Part shown: positions 17,731 through 24,633 of the stretch, piece by piece | How positions within the stretch are numbered: position 1 is the first letter of the stretch | Layout of the letters: the number at the start of each line of letters is the position of its first letter | Assembly: GCA_007121115.1 (NCBI GenBank) | Contig: SKMI01000179.1 | Coordinates: forward strand, 1 to 27,730 | DNA length: 27,730 bases | Origin: Paracoccaceae bacterium | Lineage (GTDB): Bacteria > Pseudomonadota > Alphaproteobacteria > Rhodobacterales > Rhodobacteraceae | Direction: 5' to 3' | Translations under genes and position numbers: made by a program | Notes under the pieces: model-generated | Told to the model about the DNA's origin: nothing | What the model saw: only the letters and a program-made list of their open reading frames with translations | Databases searched by the model: none

Positions 17731-19329
17731 TCAGTCGAACGTGACCGTGGTCATCCGCGGCTGGTTTTCCGGGTGCACGTCCAGATTGATGTCATCGCGC
17801 ATGGCATAGGCCAGCACCTGGTTGTGCACGTTCAGGAAGATGCGCTCTTCCATCACCTCGTCCCAGATCTCGGCGATCAGGGCGTCGCGCTCTTCCAGGT
17901 CGGTCATCGTGGCCAGCGCCTCGATCTTGGCGTCCAGTTCCGGGTTCGAATAGCGCGACCCGTTGAACGCGCCGTAGCTGCCTTCGCGGCTATGGACCAG
18001 GAAATCGAACACATACTGGCTGTCAAAGGTCGGAACCCCCCAGCCCAGCAGGTAGAAATCGGTCTCCCAGTTCTCGATCAGCGGGAAGTGCAGCGAGCGG
18101 GTCTGTGCGTTCAGATCGACACTGACGCCGATCCGCGCCAGCATGCCCACCAGCGCCTGGCAGATGGCTTCGTCATTCAGGTAACGGTCATTGGGGCAGT
18201 CGAGCTGCACCGAAAAACCGTCCCCATACCCTGCCTCGGCCATGAGTTCCTGCGCGCGGGCCAGATCCGGGTCGCCGAAGGCGTGCATTTCCTCGGTCCA
18301 GCCGTTGACGAAGGGCGGCAGCGGAGCGGCCGAAGGCTGGCTTTCGCCGCGCATCACCACCTGCTGGATGGCGTTGCGGTCGATCACAAGCGACATCGCC
18401 TCGCGCACTTCCGGACTGGCGAAGGGGTTGCCTTCGGCATTGGACGAGGCCAGCGAGTCCGATGCCATGTCGTAGCTGAAGAAGATGTTGCGGTTTTCCG
18501 GGCCGCGCACCACGCGGATGCCGTCGGTCTGCTCCAGCCGTGCGATATCCTGCACCGGCACATCCTGCACGATGTCCACTTCGCCCGACAGCAGGGCAGC
18601 AACGCGGGTCGCAGCCTCGGAAATCGGGGTATAGATGATCTCGGTCACTTCGGGCGCAGCGTCCCAGTGATCTTCGAACACCTGCAGCACGGTGCGCACT
18701 TCGGGGTCTCGCTCGACCAGCATGTAGGGGCCGGTGCCATTGGTGTTGCGCACCGAATAGGCTTCTTCGCCGGCGGCAAAGTTGGGCGCGGTTTCGACGC
18801 CATTCGCTTCGGCCCAGGCCTTGGACATGATGAAGGTGTTGGTCAGGTTCTGCACGTAAAGCGGCGCCGGGCCGGACATGCGGACATGGACCGTGGTGTC
18901 GTCCACGGCGGTCACTTCCTCGACCGCGGCATGCAGCGCAGCCATGCCCGAAGGCGTCGTGCGCGCGCGGTCGAGCGAGAAGACCACATCCTCGACCGTC
19001 ATGTCGCTGCCATCGTGGAACTTCACGCCCTCGCGGATGGTGAAGACCCAGACGGTTTCATCATCGTCGCTGATGCCCCAATCGGTGGCAAGGCGCGGCG
19101 TCAGCGCACCATCGACAGCTCGGCCTACCAGCGTCTCGTAGATGTGGTGGTTGAGCGTATGGGTTGGCCCTTCGTTCTGGCTGTGCGGGTCCATCGTCAG
19201 CGCGTCGCCCACCCGCGCCCAGCGCAAGGTCTCGGCATCGACGGCGACGGTGGTGAGCATCAAGGCGGCCGCAGCGGTGCTCATGACGAGCCCGGTGCGT
19301 GCGGAACGCAGGAGGCGTTTCGTTGTCAT
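17731..19329 (-). CDS. family-5 extracellular solute-binding protein (DppA/OppA type), first importer
   Basis: A 532-residue periplasmic protein of the SBP_bac_5 family. Residues 1-32 are a Sec signal peptide (MTTKRLLRSARTG, hydrophobic core, cleavage after VDA). The mature part begins ETLRWARVGDALTMDPHSQ and has HIYETLVGR, the family motif VKFHDGSDMTVEDVVFSLDRA, NGTGPYMLVERDP, and VREAMSLVIDRNAI. It captures the ligand for the downstream permeases. ATG 19329 has GGGAG upstream; the open frame above it has no signal-like or conserved sequence. Such proteins bind peptides, but also opines, glycans, nickel and other solutes, so the ligand cannot be read from sequence. Confidence 0.91.
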   Translation of the reverse strand: MTTKRLLRSARTGLVMSTAAAALMLTTVAVDAETLRWARVGDALTMDPHSQNEGPTHTLNHHIYETLVGRAVDGALTPRLATDWGISDDDETVWVFTIREGVKFHDGSDMTVEDVVFSLDRARTTPSGMAALHAAVEEVTAVDDTTVHVRMSGPAPLYVQNLTNTFIMSKAWAEANGVETAPNFAAGEEAYSVRNTNGTGPYMLVERDPEVRTVLQVFEDHWDAAPEVTEIIYTPISEAATRVAALLSGEVDIVQDVPVQDIARLEQTDGIRVVRGPENRNIFFSYDMASDSLASSNAEGNPFASPEVREAMSLVIDRNAIQQVVMRGESQPSAAPLPPFVNGWTEEMHAFGDPDLARAQELMAEAGYGDGFSVQLDCPNDRYLNDEAICQALVGMLARIGVSVDLNAQTRSLHFPLIENWETDFYLLGWGVPTFDSQYVFDFLVHSREGSYGAFNGSRYSNPELDAKIEALATMTDLEERDALIAEIWDEVMEERIFLNVHNQVLAYAMRDDINLDVHPENQPRMTTVTFD

Positions 19330-19377
19330 TCTGTATCTCCCTTGTCTGGATTGCTTCCGGTTCGGCCTGCGTGGGGC

Positions 19378-19393
19378 CGACGCGAAACTGACC
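19378..19393. promoter_or_regulatory. weak operator-like element upstream of the first importer
   Basis: CGACGCGAAACTGACC resembles the site ahead of the regulator gene (TGACGCAAACTGACGC at 21969-21984), but has one extra G and an incomplete second half. It lies about 50 bases before the binding-protein start codon. Confidence 0.3.
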
Positions 19394-19522
19394 AAGTGTT
19401 CCGGGCTTTCAACGGTGAAGTCAAGGGATGGGCCGCGCGCTCCGGCGCACGATATCGTCGGCCCACACCCGGCCCCTGGCCAGTTCGATCCGGACCGCTG
19501 CGCCCAGCGCAACGGCGCGCCT

Positions 19523-19648
19523 TTACTTGGCGGCAACCCCTTCCATCAGCCGCAGCCCGAACGGCTGGGTCGCGCCATTCAGGACGCCCGAGACCGCAAC
19601 GCCGCTGTCCGGTCCGACAATGACCTTCAGCCCGTCAGGGCAGGTCAT
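19523..19648 (-). pseudogene. coding-like 41-codon segment, possible gene remnant or small ORF
   Basis: From ATG 19648 to TAA 19523 the minus strand encodes 41 residues, beginning MTCPDGLKVIVGPDSG and ending FGLRLMEGVAAK. Third codon positions are almost all G or C, as in the real genes here, and the composition looks like a normal soluble protein. The frame stays open upstream to beyond 19820, but that part looks less coding-like and has no good start. I do not recognise the family. It may be the C-terminal end of a decayed gene, or a small gene ahead of the importer. GGAGG lies 11 bases before the ATG, too far for a good ribosome site. Confidence 0.3.
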
Positions 19649-19796
19649 GCTGACCCGCGCCTCCGGTCCGGTCCGAAGGTTCGCATTGCGCCCGAGACCG
19701 AGGCCGGGCGCGGCGTCATGCCTTCCGGCGCCGCCAGCCCGTCGCCAGCACTGCGCAGCCTCGGGTGCGTCGGTTCGCGTCAGTCTGTGGCCGATG

Positions 19797-19806
19797 GCGC
19801 AATTGT
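19797..19806 (+). promoter_or_regulatory. 10-mer GCGCAATTGT upstream of the cocE-type gene
   Basis: This 10-mer lies 59 bases before the cocE-type start codon, and the same 10-mer lies 64 bases before the second importer's first gene (22909-22918). Here it extends to the near-palindrome GCGCAATTGTGC. Confidence 0.3.
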
Positions 19807-19865
19807 GCCCTGCACCCGGCCATGTCGAAATAAGCTACGAACGCCAGCGCGAATGGAGCCGTCAG

Positions 19866-21887
19866 ATGAGGGATCGCGTCCACCCGCCCGACATCCCGGA
19901 CCGCGATGTCTATGAGGTCCGCGACCCCGAATGGATCGACATGCCCGACGGCACCCGTCTTGCCGCGCGCATCTGGCTGCCGCGCGATGCCGCGGTGCGG
20001 CCCGTTCCGGCGATCCTCGAATATCTGCCGTATCGGCGGCGCGATGGCACGCTGGCGCGCGACGAGCTGCATCACGCCTGGTTTGCCCGCAACGGCTATG
20101 CCGGGGTGCGCGTGGATATTCGGGGGAATGGCGATTCCGAAGGCGTCATGGAGGACGAATACTCCGAGGCGGAACTCGATGACGGCGTCGCAATCATCGA
20201 ATGGCTGGCGCGCCAGCCGTGGTGTTCGGGCGCGGTGGGGATGATCGGGATTTCCTGGGGCGGGTTCAACGGGCTGCAACTTGCTGCCCGCGCGCCCGAG
20301 GCGCTGAAGGCCGCGGTGACCATCTGCTATACCGACGACCGCTACGCCGACGACATTCACTACATGGGCGGCTGCCTGCTGACCGAAAACATCGGTTGGT
20401 CGGCGCAGATGCTGGCCTATTCCTCGCGCCCGCCGGACCCCGAGGTGGTGGGCGCGGGCTGGCGCGAGATGTGGCGCGCGCGGCTGGAGCGGCAGCCGCT
20501 GCTGCTGGAAACCTGGCTGCGCCACCAGCGCCGCGATGCCTATTGGCGCCGCGGCTCGGTCTGCGAGGATTGGGGCGCGGTCCGTGCGGCGATCCTTGCG
20601 GTGGGCGGCTGGGCCGATGCCTATTCCAACGCGGTGCCGCGCACGCTGGCGGGCTCGCCGGCGCCGGTGAAAGGGATCGTCGGCCCTTGGGCGCACAAGT
20701 ATCCCAATGTTGCCTACCCCGAGCCGCGCATCGGGTTTCTGGCCGAGTGCCGCCAGTGGTTCGACCGCTGGCTCAAGGGCGCCGACAACGGGGCCGAGGC
20801 GCTGCCCGCGTATCGTGCCTTTGTCATGGACTCGATGCAGCCGGCGCGGCGCATCGACCACAGACCCGGGCGCTGGGTGGCCGAGCCGGAATGGCCGTCG
20901 CCCCGGATCAAGCCTTGGCGGCTGGCGGTGTCGGGCAACGGGCTGGGTGCGCAGGGTGGCGGCGACCCGATTGCCGTTCGCGGGCCGCAGACGCTGGGCG
21001 CGGCGGGGCAGCGCTTCTGCCCGGGGTTGCGCGATCTCTACGAGATGGCCGCCGACCAGACGCCGGACGATGCTGCGGCCACCAGCCTCGATAGCGCCTC
21101 GCTGACGGAGGATGTGGATATCCTTGGCGCCGCCGAACTGCGGCTGAGGGTGACGCCCGATGCGCCCACAGGCTTTGTCGTCGCGCGGCTGTGCGACTTG
21201 CGCCCGGACGGGACCAGCACCTTCATCACCATGGGCGTGCTGAACCTCACGCATCGCAACGGGCATGACCGGGTGGAGCCGATGACCCCCGGCGGGCCGG
21301 TCGAGGTGACCGTGCCGCTCAACGACATCGCCTACCGCTTGCCCGCCGGGCATCGGCTGCGGCTGTCGCTGTCCACGAGCTACTGGCCGATGCTGTGGCC
21401 TGCGACCGCGCCGCTGGGGCTGCAGGTCGATCCGGCGGCAAGCGTGCTCAGCGTGCCGCTGCGCCCGGCGCTGGACGCGTCCGAACCGCACTTCGGCCCG
21501 CCCGAGGATCTGCGCGAGGGCGCGTCCGAAACCCTGCGGCCAGAAACTTCGGAGCGCCGCGAGGAGGTGCTGGCCGACGGCACCCGGCGGCTGTCCATCG
21601 TTACCGATGGCGGGCGCGAGCGGCACCGCTCCACCGGAATGGAATCGGGGCGGCGGATCGAGGAAACCTGGGACCTCCACCCTGACGATCCGCTCTCGGC
21701 GCGTATGGAGACGCGCTGGAGCTACGAGATCGGCCGCGGCGACTGGCAGACGCGCACCGACTCGCGCGCGCAGGTGACCTGCGATGCAACGCATTTCCAC
21801 CTCCGGGCAGAGTTGCGCACCTTTGAGGGTGGCCGCCCCTTCGTGACCCGTGAGTGGGCACTGAAGATCCCGCGCGACGGGGTGTGA
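19866..21887 (+). CDS. CocE/NonD-type serine hydrolase (X-Pro dipeptidyl-peptidase S15 superfamily)
   Basis: A 673-residue alpha/beta hydrolase without a signal peptide, so cytoplasmic. The nucleophile Ser130 lies in GMIGISWGGFNG; Asp251 (GGWADAYSNA) and His277 (GPWAHKYPN) complete the triad. The N-terminal strand region is MPDGTRLAARIWLP, with LEYLPYRRRD and VRVDIRGNGDSEG after it. A beta jelly-roll domain spans about 380-535 (ILGAAELRLRVTPDAPTGFVVARLCDLRPDGT), as in cocaine esterase, PepX and alpha-amino-acid-ester hydrolases. Residues from about 540 to 673 form a further beta-rich extension. ATG 19866 has GGAG seven bases upstream. The family cleaves esters or amides/peptides; the importers on both sides suggest the substrate is an imported peptide-like compound. 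Confidence 0.9.
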   Translation: MRDRVHPPDIPDRDVYEVRDPEWIDMPDGTRLAARIWLPRDAAVRPVPAILEYLPYRRRDGTLARDELHHAWFARNGYAGVRVDIRGNGDSEGVMEDEYSEAELDDGVAIIEWLARQPWCSGAVGMIGISWGGFNGLQLAARAPEALKAAVTICYTDDRYADDIHYMGGCLLTENIGWSAQMLAYSSRPPDPEVVGAGWREMWRARLERQPLLLETWLRHQRRDAYWRRGSVCEDWGAVRAAILAVGGWADAYSNAVPRTLAGSPAPVKGIVGPWAHKYPNVAYPEPRIGFLAECRQWFDRWLKGADNGAEALPAYRAFVMDSMQPARRIDHRPGRWVAEPEWPSPRIKPWRLAVSGNGLGAQGGGDPIAVRGPQTLGAAGQRFCPGLRDLYEMAADQTPDDAAATSLDSASLTEDVDILGAAELRLRVTPDAPTGFVVARLCDLRPDGTSTFITMGVLNLTHRNGHDRVEPMTPGGPVEVTVPLNDIAYRLPAGHRLRLSLSTSYWPMLWPATAPLGLQVDPAASVLSVPLRPALDASEPHFGPPEDLREGASETLRPETSERREEVLADGTRRLSIVTDGGRERHRSTGMESGRRIEETWDLHPDDPLSARMETRWSYEIGRGDWQTRTDSRAQVTCDATHFHLRAELRTFEGGRPFVTREWALKIPRDGV

Positions 21888-21888
21888 A

Positions 21889-21908
21889 CGGGCCGCAATG
21901 GCGGCCCG
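21889..21908 (+). terminator. hairpin after the cocE-type gene
   Basis: CGGGCCGC, loop AATG, CGGCCCG-type arm GCGGCCCG forms a perfect 8-pair stem starting one base after the stop codon. No U tract follows, so termination may be partial or factor-dependent. Confidence 0.5.
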
Positions 21909-21963
21909 CCGGGCGGCATTCCGCAAGTGCGCCGCTCCGCGCCACGCGAACCGGTCACCAAAA

Positions 21964-22000
21964 CGTCATGACGCAAACTGACGCGGTATTGCCTTGCGTC
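21964..22000. promoter_or_regulatory. candidate operator cluster upstream of the helix-turn-helix regulator gene
   Basis: TGACGC occurs at 21969-21974 and 21979-21984, exactly 10 bases apart. The first copy is part of the perfect palindrome CGTCATGACG (21964-21973). An inverted half-site TTGCGTC follows at 21994-22000, and a further inverted GCGTCA (22026-22031) overlaps the first base of the start codon. The arrangement fits autoregulation by the gene just downstream. Confidence 0.5.
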
Positions 22001-22030
22001 TTACCAGTGCGGCGCTAGGCTGGTCGCGTC

Positions 22031-22858
22031 ATGACCCAATCCAACCTCGCCCGTAATCTGCGCCTCTTGTGCAGCTATGCGCCGTCGATTTCGGCGGTGT
22101 GCCGCGGAGTCGGGATCAACCGGCAGCAATTCACCAAGTATCTCAACGGCGCCTCGCGGCCTTCGGCGCGCAACATGCGCCGCATCTGCGACCATTTCGG
22201 CGTCGAGGAGGACGAGCTTCTCGCCCCGCATGGCCGTTTCGCCGAGATGATCGCGCTGCGCCCGCGGGCGCGCCACCTGATCCGGGCGCTTGGCCCCGCG
22301 GCCACGCATATCGACGCCATGTTCACCCGCTCGGCCGAGAACCTCAAACCCTATTGTGGCTACTATTTCTATTACTACTTCACCCCGTCGCGCCCCGGCA
22401 TGATCCGCCGGTCATTGCTGCGCATCAATGAATACAAGGGCGTCTACTACACGCGGTTGACCGAACGCATCCAGCCTGCGGAAAGCCCGCTGGGGCGGTC
22501 GCATATCGCCCGTTACGTGGGCGTGGCTGTGCTGCTGGGGGGGCGGATCTTCATCATCGACCACAATGCGCGCGACCGGCGTTCGGTCTCGCAGACCGTG
22601 CTGTTCACCACCCAGTCGGGCGAAGTCGAGTTCCTCACCGGCATGACTCTGGGCGTCCAGGGGCGCACTGCGCGTGCGCCTTTCGCGGCGCGGGTGTTTC
22701 TGGAGTTTCTGGGCCGACAGACCGATCTGCACGCGGCCGCGCGCCGCACCGGCATCTTCGACTCCGACAGCGCAGACCTGCCGCGCCACATCGCGCGGAT
22801 GCTCGCATCGAGCGGCAGCGAGCCGCAGATGCTCACGGCACTGGAATTGCCCATCTGA
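22031..22858 (+). CDS. helix-turn-helix (Xre/Cro-C1-like) transcriptional regulator with an uncharacterised C-terminal domain
   Basis: A 275-residue protein. Residues 18-58 form a Cro/C1-type helix-turn-helix: SISAVCRGVGINRQQFTKYL, then GASRPSARNMRRICDHFGV. A linker (DELLAPHGRFAEMI) leads to a C-terminal domain I do not recognise. That domain begins with a dense aromatic run (YCGYYFYYYF, 108-117), then MIRRSLLRINEYKGVYYTRLTERI, and a beta-rich part (VGVAVLLGGRIFIIDHN, VLFTTQSGEVEFLTGMTLGVQG). It could be a ligand-sensing domain. No good ribosome site precedes ATG 22031, so it may be translated from a short leader. The gene sits between the hydrolase and the second importer, and sites of the TGACGC type occur at both of its ends, so control of itself and the importer is likely. 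Confidence 0.85.
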   Translation: MTQSNLARNLRLLCSYAPSISAVCRGVGINRQQFTKYLNGASRPSARNMRRICDHFGVEEDELLAPHGRFAEMIALRPRARHLIRALGPAATHIDAMFTRSAENLKPYCGYYFYYYFTPSRPGMIRRSLLRINEYKGVYYTRLTERIQPAESPLGRSHIARYVGVAVLLGGRIFIIDHNARDRRSVSQTVLFTTQSGEVEFLTGMTLGVQGRTARAPFAARVFLEFLGRQTDLHAAARRTGIFDSDSADLPRHIARMLASSGSEPQMLTALELPI

Positions 22859-22888
22859 CGCGATGTGACGCAACAGGCGCGCAAACTG
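22856..22888. promoter_or_regulatory. candidate operator cluster between the regulator and the second importer
   Basis: TGACGC occurs at 22856-22861 and 22866-22871, again exactly 10 bases apart; the first copy includes the regulator's stop codon. CGCAAACTG (22880-22888) repeats a 9-mer found in the upstream cluster (21972-21980). The second importer's first gene starts about 110 bases downstream. Confidence 0.5.
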
Positions 22889-22908
22889 CCTGCGCTTCCG
22901 GGGCTGCT

Positions 22909-22918
22909 GCGCAATTGT
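22909..22918 (+). promoter_or_regulatory. 10-mer GCGCAATTGT upstream of the second importer
   Basis: Identical to the 10-mer at 19797-19806 ahead of the cocE-type gene and at a similar distance from the start codon. Its role is unknown; it could be part of a shared regulator or promoter element. Confidence 0.3.
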
Positions 22919-22982
22919 CTGGTGGCCGCGTGACCCGCACGCTTTCGCGCAAGGAAAAACATACATGACCGGGAGATAGAAG

Positions 22983-24563
22983 ATGCCCAAGACCGCAATT
23001 CACCGCGCCTTTCCCGTGCTGAACCGCCGCCAGGTGCTGGCCGGCGCCGCCGGCTTCTCCGCGGCTGCCATGCTGCCCATCAAGGCCTGGGCGCAGGAAG
23101 GTCGCCTCAACATCCGCGTCTATACCGAGCCGGACGATTTCGACCCCGTCGATGCCTCGGGCTTCGGCGAGGGGCTGCTCTACGGCGCGATCTACCGCAA
23201 CCTGATCCAGTATGAGCCGGGCGACGACTGGAGCTATCGCCTGGACCTGGCGGAGTCGATCGAGCAGACCAGCGACACCACCATCGAGTTCACCCTCAAG
23301 GAAGGGCAGATGTGGTCCGACGGTTATGGCGAGATCACCGCCGAGGATGTGGCCTTCACCTTCGAGCGCATCCTCGACCCGGAGATGAATTCGCGCATCC
23401 TCCCCGATGTCGGCACGCTCAGCCGCGTCGAGGTGACGGGCCGCTATTCGGGGGTGTTCCACTTCGACGAGGCCTTCGCGCCCTTCTGGTGGATTGCGCT
23501 GCCCTATCTGGCCGGGACGATCGTTTGCAAGGCGGCCATCGAAGAGGCCGGCGGGCGCATCATCACCGAGGTGCCGCCCACCGTTTCCGGCCCCTACCGC
23601 GTGCGCGAGTTGCGCCCCGGCGAGCGCTGGGTGCTGGAGCGGAACGAAGACTACACCGGCGACATCCCGGCCGAGTACGAGCGCCTGGACATCGTCTATA
23701 TCGGCGACGAGGCCGCCGCCGAGATTGCGCTGGAAGCGGGCGATCTGGACTTCACCGAGGTCAGCCCCGGATCGGTCGCGCGGCTGCAAGGCAACCCGCC
23801 CGCGGGCACCGCGATGTCGATGCACCCCTCGCTGTTCTATGTCTGGGTCGGCATGAACATGGAACACCCCAAGTTCCAGGACATCCGGGTGCGGCAGGCG
23901 CTGCAATACGCCATCAACGTCAACGCGATCATCGAGGCCGCGTGGTACGGCGTTGCCGAGCCCTCGACCGGGATCATCGCGCCAGGGCTGATCGGCAACC
24001 GCCCCGAATCGCTCATCCCGCCGCAGGGCGATCCGCAACGCGCGGCCGAGCTGCTGGCCGAAGCCGGGGTCGAGAACCTGGAGGTCACGCTCAACGTACT
24101 TAACGATGTGACCTTCACCACTGCCGCGCAGGTCATGCAGGCGACGATGGCGCAGGCCGGGATCCAGTTGAACATCGAGGTGCACGAATCGGGTTCGTTC
24201 TGGACGCTGGGGGTGGAGGCCGATGGCGACCGCTGGCGGGATCTGGAAATGATCATGAACCGGTTCTCGATGCTGCCCGACCCGTCCTATGCCACCGCCT
24301 GGTTCGTTACCGAACAGATCGGCGACTGGAACTGGGAGCGATTCTCGGACGAGGAATTCGACCGCCTGCACCGCGAGGCCGGCACCGAAACCGACGCCGC
24401 GCGCCGCGACGAGATGTATCGCCGGGCCCAGGACATCATGGAGGAATCGGGCGCCTATCGCTTCATCACCCATGGCGTGACCCCGAACCTGTTCTATGAC
24501 AGCACCGTGCCGGGGACCCGCCCGGACGGGCTGCCGCTGGCGCAATACTTCCGCCGCGCCTGA
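22983..24563 (+). CDS. family-5 extracellular solute-binding protein (DppA/OppA type), second importer, with Tat-type signal
   Basis: A 526-residue SBP_bac_5 protein. The N-terminus has a twin-arginine motif (LNRRQVLAGAAG, Arg15-Arg16), a moderate hydrophobic core and a cleavage site after KAWA at about residue 37, so export of a folded protein by Tat is likely. The mature part has RVYTEPDDFDPVDASG, the family motif ITAEDVAFTFERILDP, PPTVSGPYRVREL, VGMNMEHPKFQDIRVRQALQYAINV, and a C-terminal RRAQDIMEESGAY. ATG 22983 has GGGAG upstream. It differs clearly in sequence from the first importer's binding protein, so the two should take different ligands or the same ligand with different affinity. 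Confidence 0.91.
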   Translation: MPKTAIHRAFPVLNRRQVLAGAAGFSAAAMLPIKAWAQEGRLNIRVYTEPDDFDPVDASGFGEGLLYGAIYRNLIQYEPGDDWSYRLDLAESIEQTSDTTIEFTLKEGQMWSDGYGEITAEDVAFTFERILDPEMNSRILPDVGTLSRVEVTGRYSGVFHFDEAFAPFWWIALPYLAGTIVCKAAIEEAGGRIITEVPPTVSGPYRVRELRPGERWVLERNEDYTGDIPAEYERLDIVYIGDEAAAEIALEAGDLDFTEVSPGSVARLQGNPPAGTAMSMHPSLFYVWVGMNMEHPKFQDIRVRQALQYAINVNAIIEAAWYGVAEPSTGIIAPGLIGNRPESLIPPQGDPQRAAELLAEAGVENLEVTLNVLNDVTFTTAAQVMQATMAQAGIQLNIEVHESGSFWTLGVEADGDRWRDLEMIMNRFSMLPDPSYATAWFVTEQIGDWNWERFSDEEFDRLHREAGTETDAARRDEMYRRAQDIMEESGAYRFITHGVTPNLFYDSTVPGTRPDGLPLAQYFRRA

Positions 24564-24583
24564 GGGCGCGCCAGTCGGTCGAG

Positions 24584-24616
24584 ACCGGCGCGGGTGCTTT
24601 GTGCGCCCGCGCCGGT
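24584..24616 (+). terminator. intercistronic hairpin after the second importer's binding-protein gene
   Basis: ACCGGCGCGGG, 11-base inner part, CCCGCGCCGGT is a perfect 11-pair stem, extendable by TGC/GCG pairs around a TTTGT loop. It fills most of the 70-base gap before the first permease gene. No U tract follows. Confidence 0.65.
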
Positions 24617-24633
24617 GCAGCCGGGGACACGGA

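Larger units (their letters stand above)
19330..19865. other. 536-base divergent intergenic region between the first importer and the cocE-type gene
   Basis: No intact full-length gene is visible. It holds a weak minus-strand promoter candidate (TTGACT at 19424-19419), an element like the regulator's putative operator (19378-19393), a coding-like minus-strand segment (19523-19648), two GCGTCA hexamers (19713-19718, 19777-19782) and the 10-mer GCGCAATTGT (19797-19806). An open plus-strand frame from 19428 in phase with the cocE-type gene lacks a family-like N-terminus. Confidence 0.6.

Noticed and set aside
16399..19623. A 1074-codon plus-strand open frame across the first importer's permease and binding-protein genes
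   Set aside because: It is antisense to well-supported genes and its product is rich in Arg, His, Gln and Asp, as expected for a complement frame in high-GC DNA. No domain is visible.
19428..19865. An N-terminal extension of the cocE-type protein from 19428
   Set aside because: The extension has no family-like sequence, and ATG 19866 has a good ribosome site and gives the standard N-terminus.
19716..21926. A 736-codon minus-strand open frame opposite the cocE-type gene
   Set aside because: The plus strand carries the full catalytic triad and family architecture; the minus frame is Arg/Pro/His-rich with no motif.
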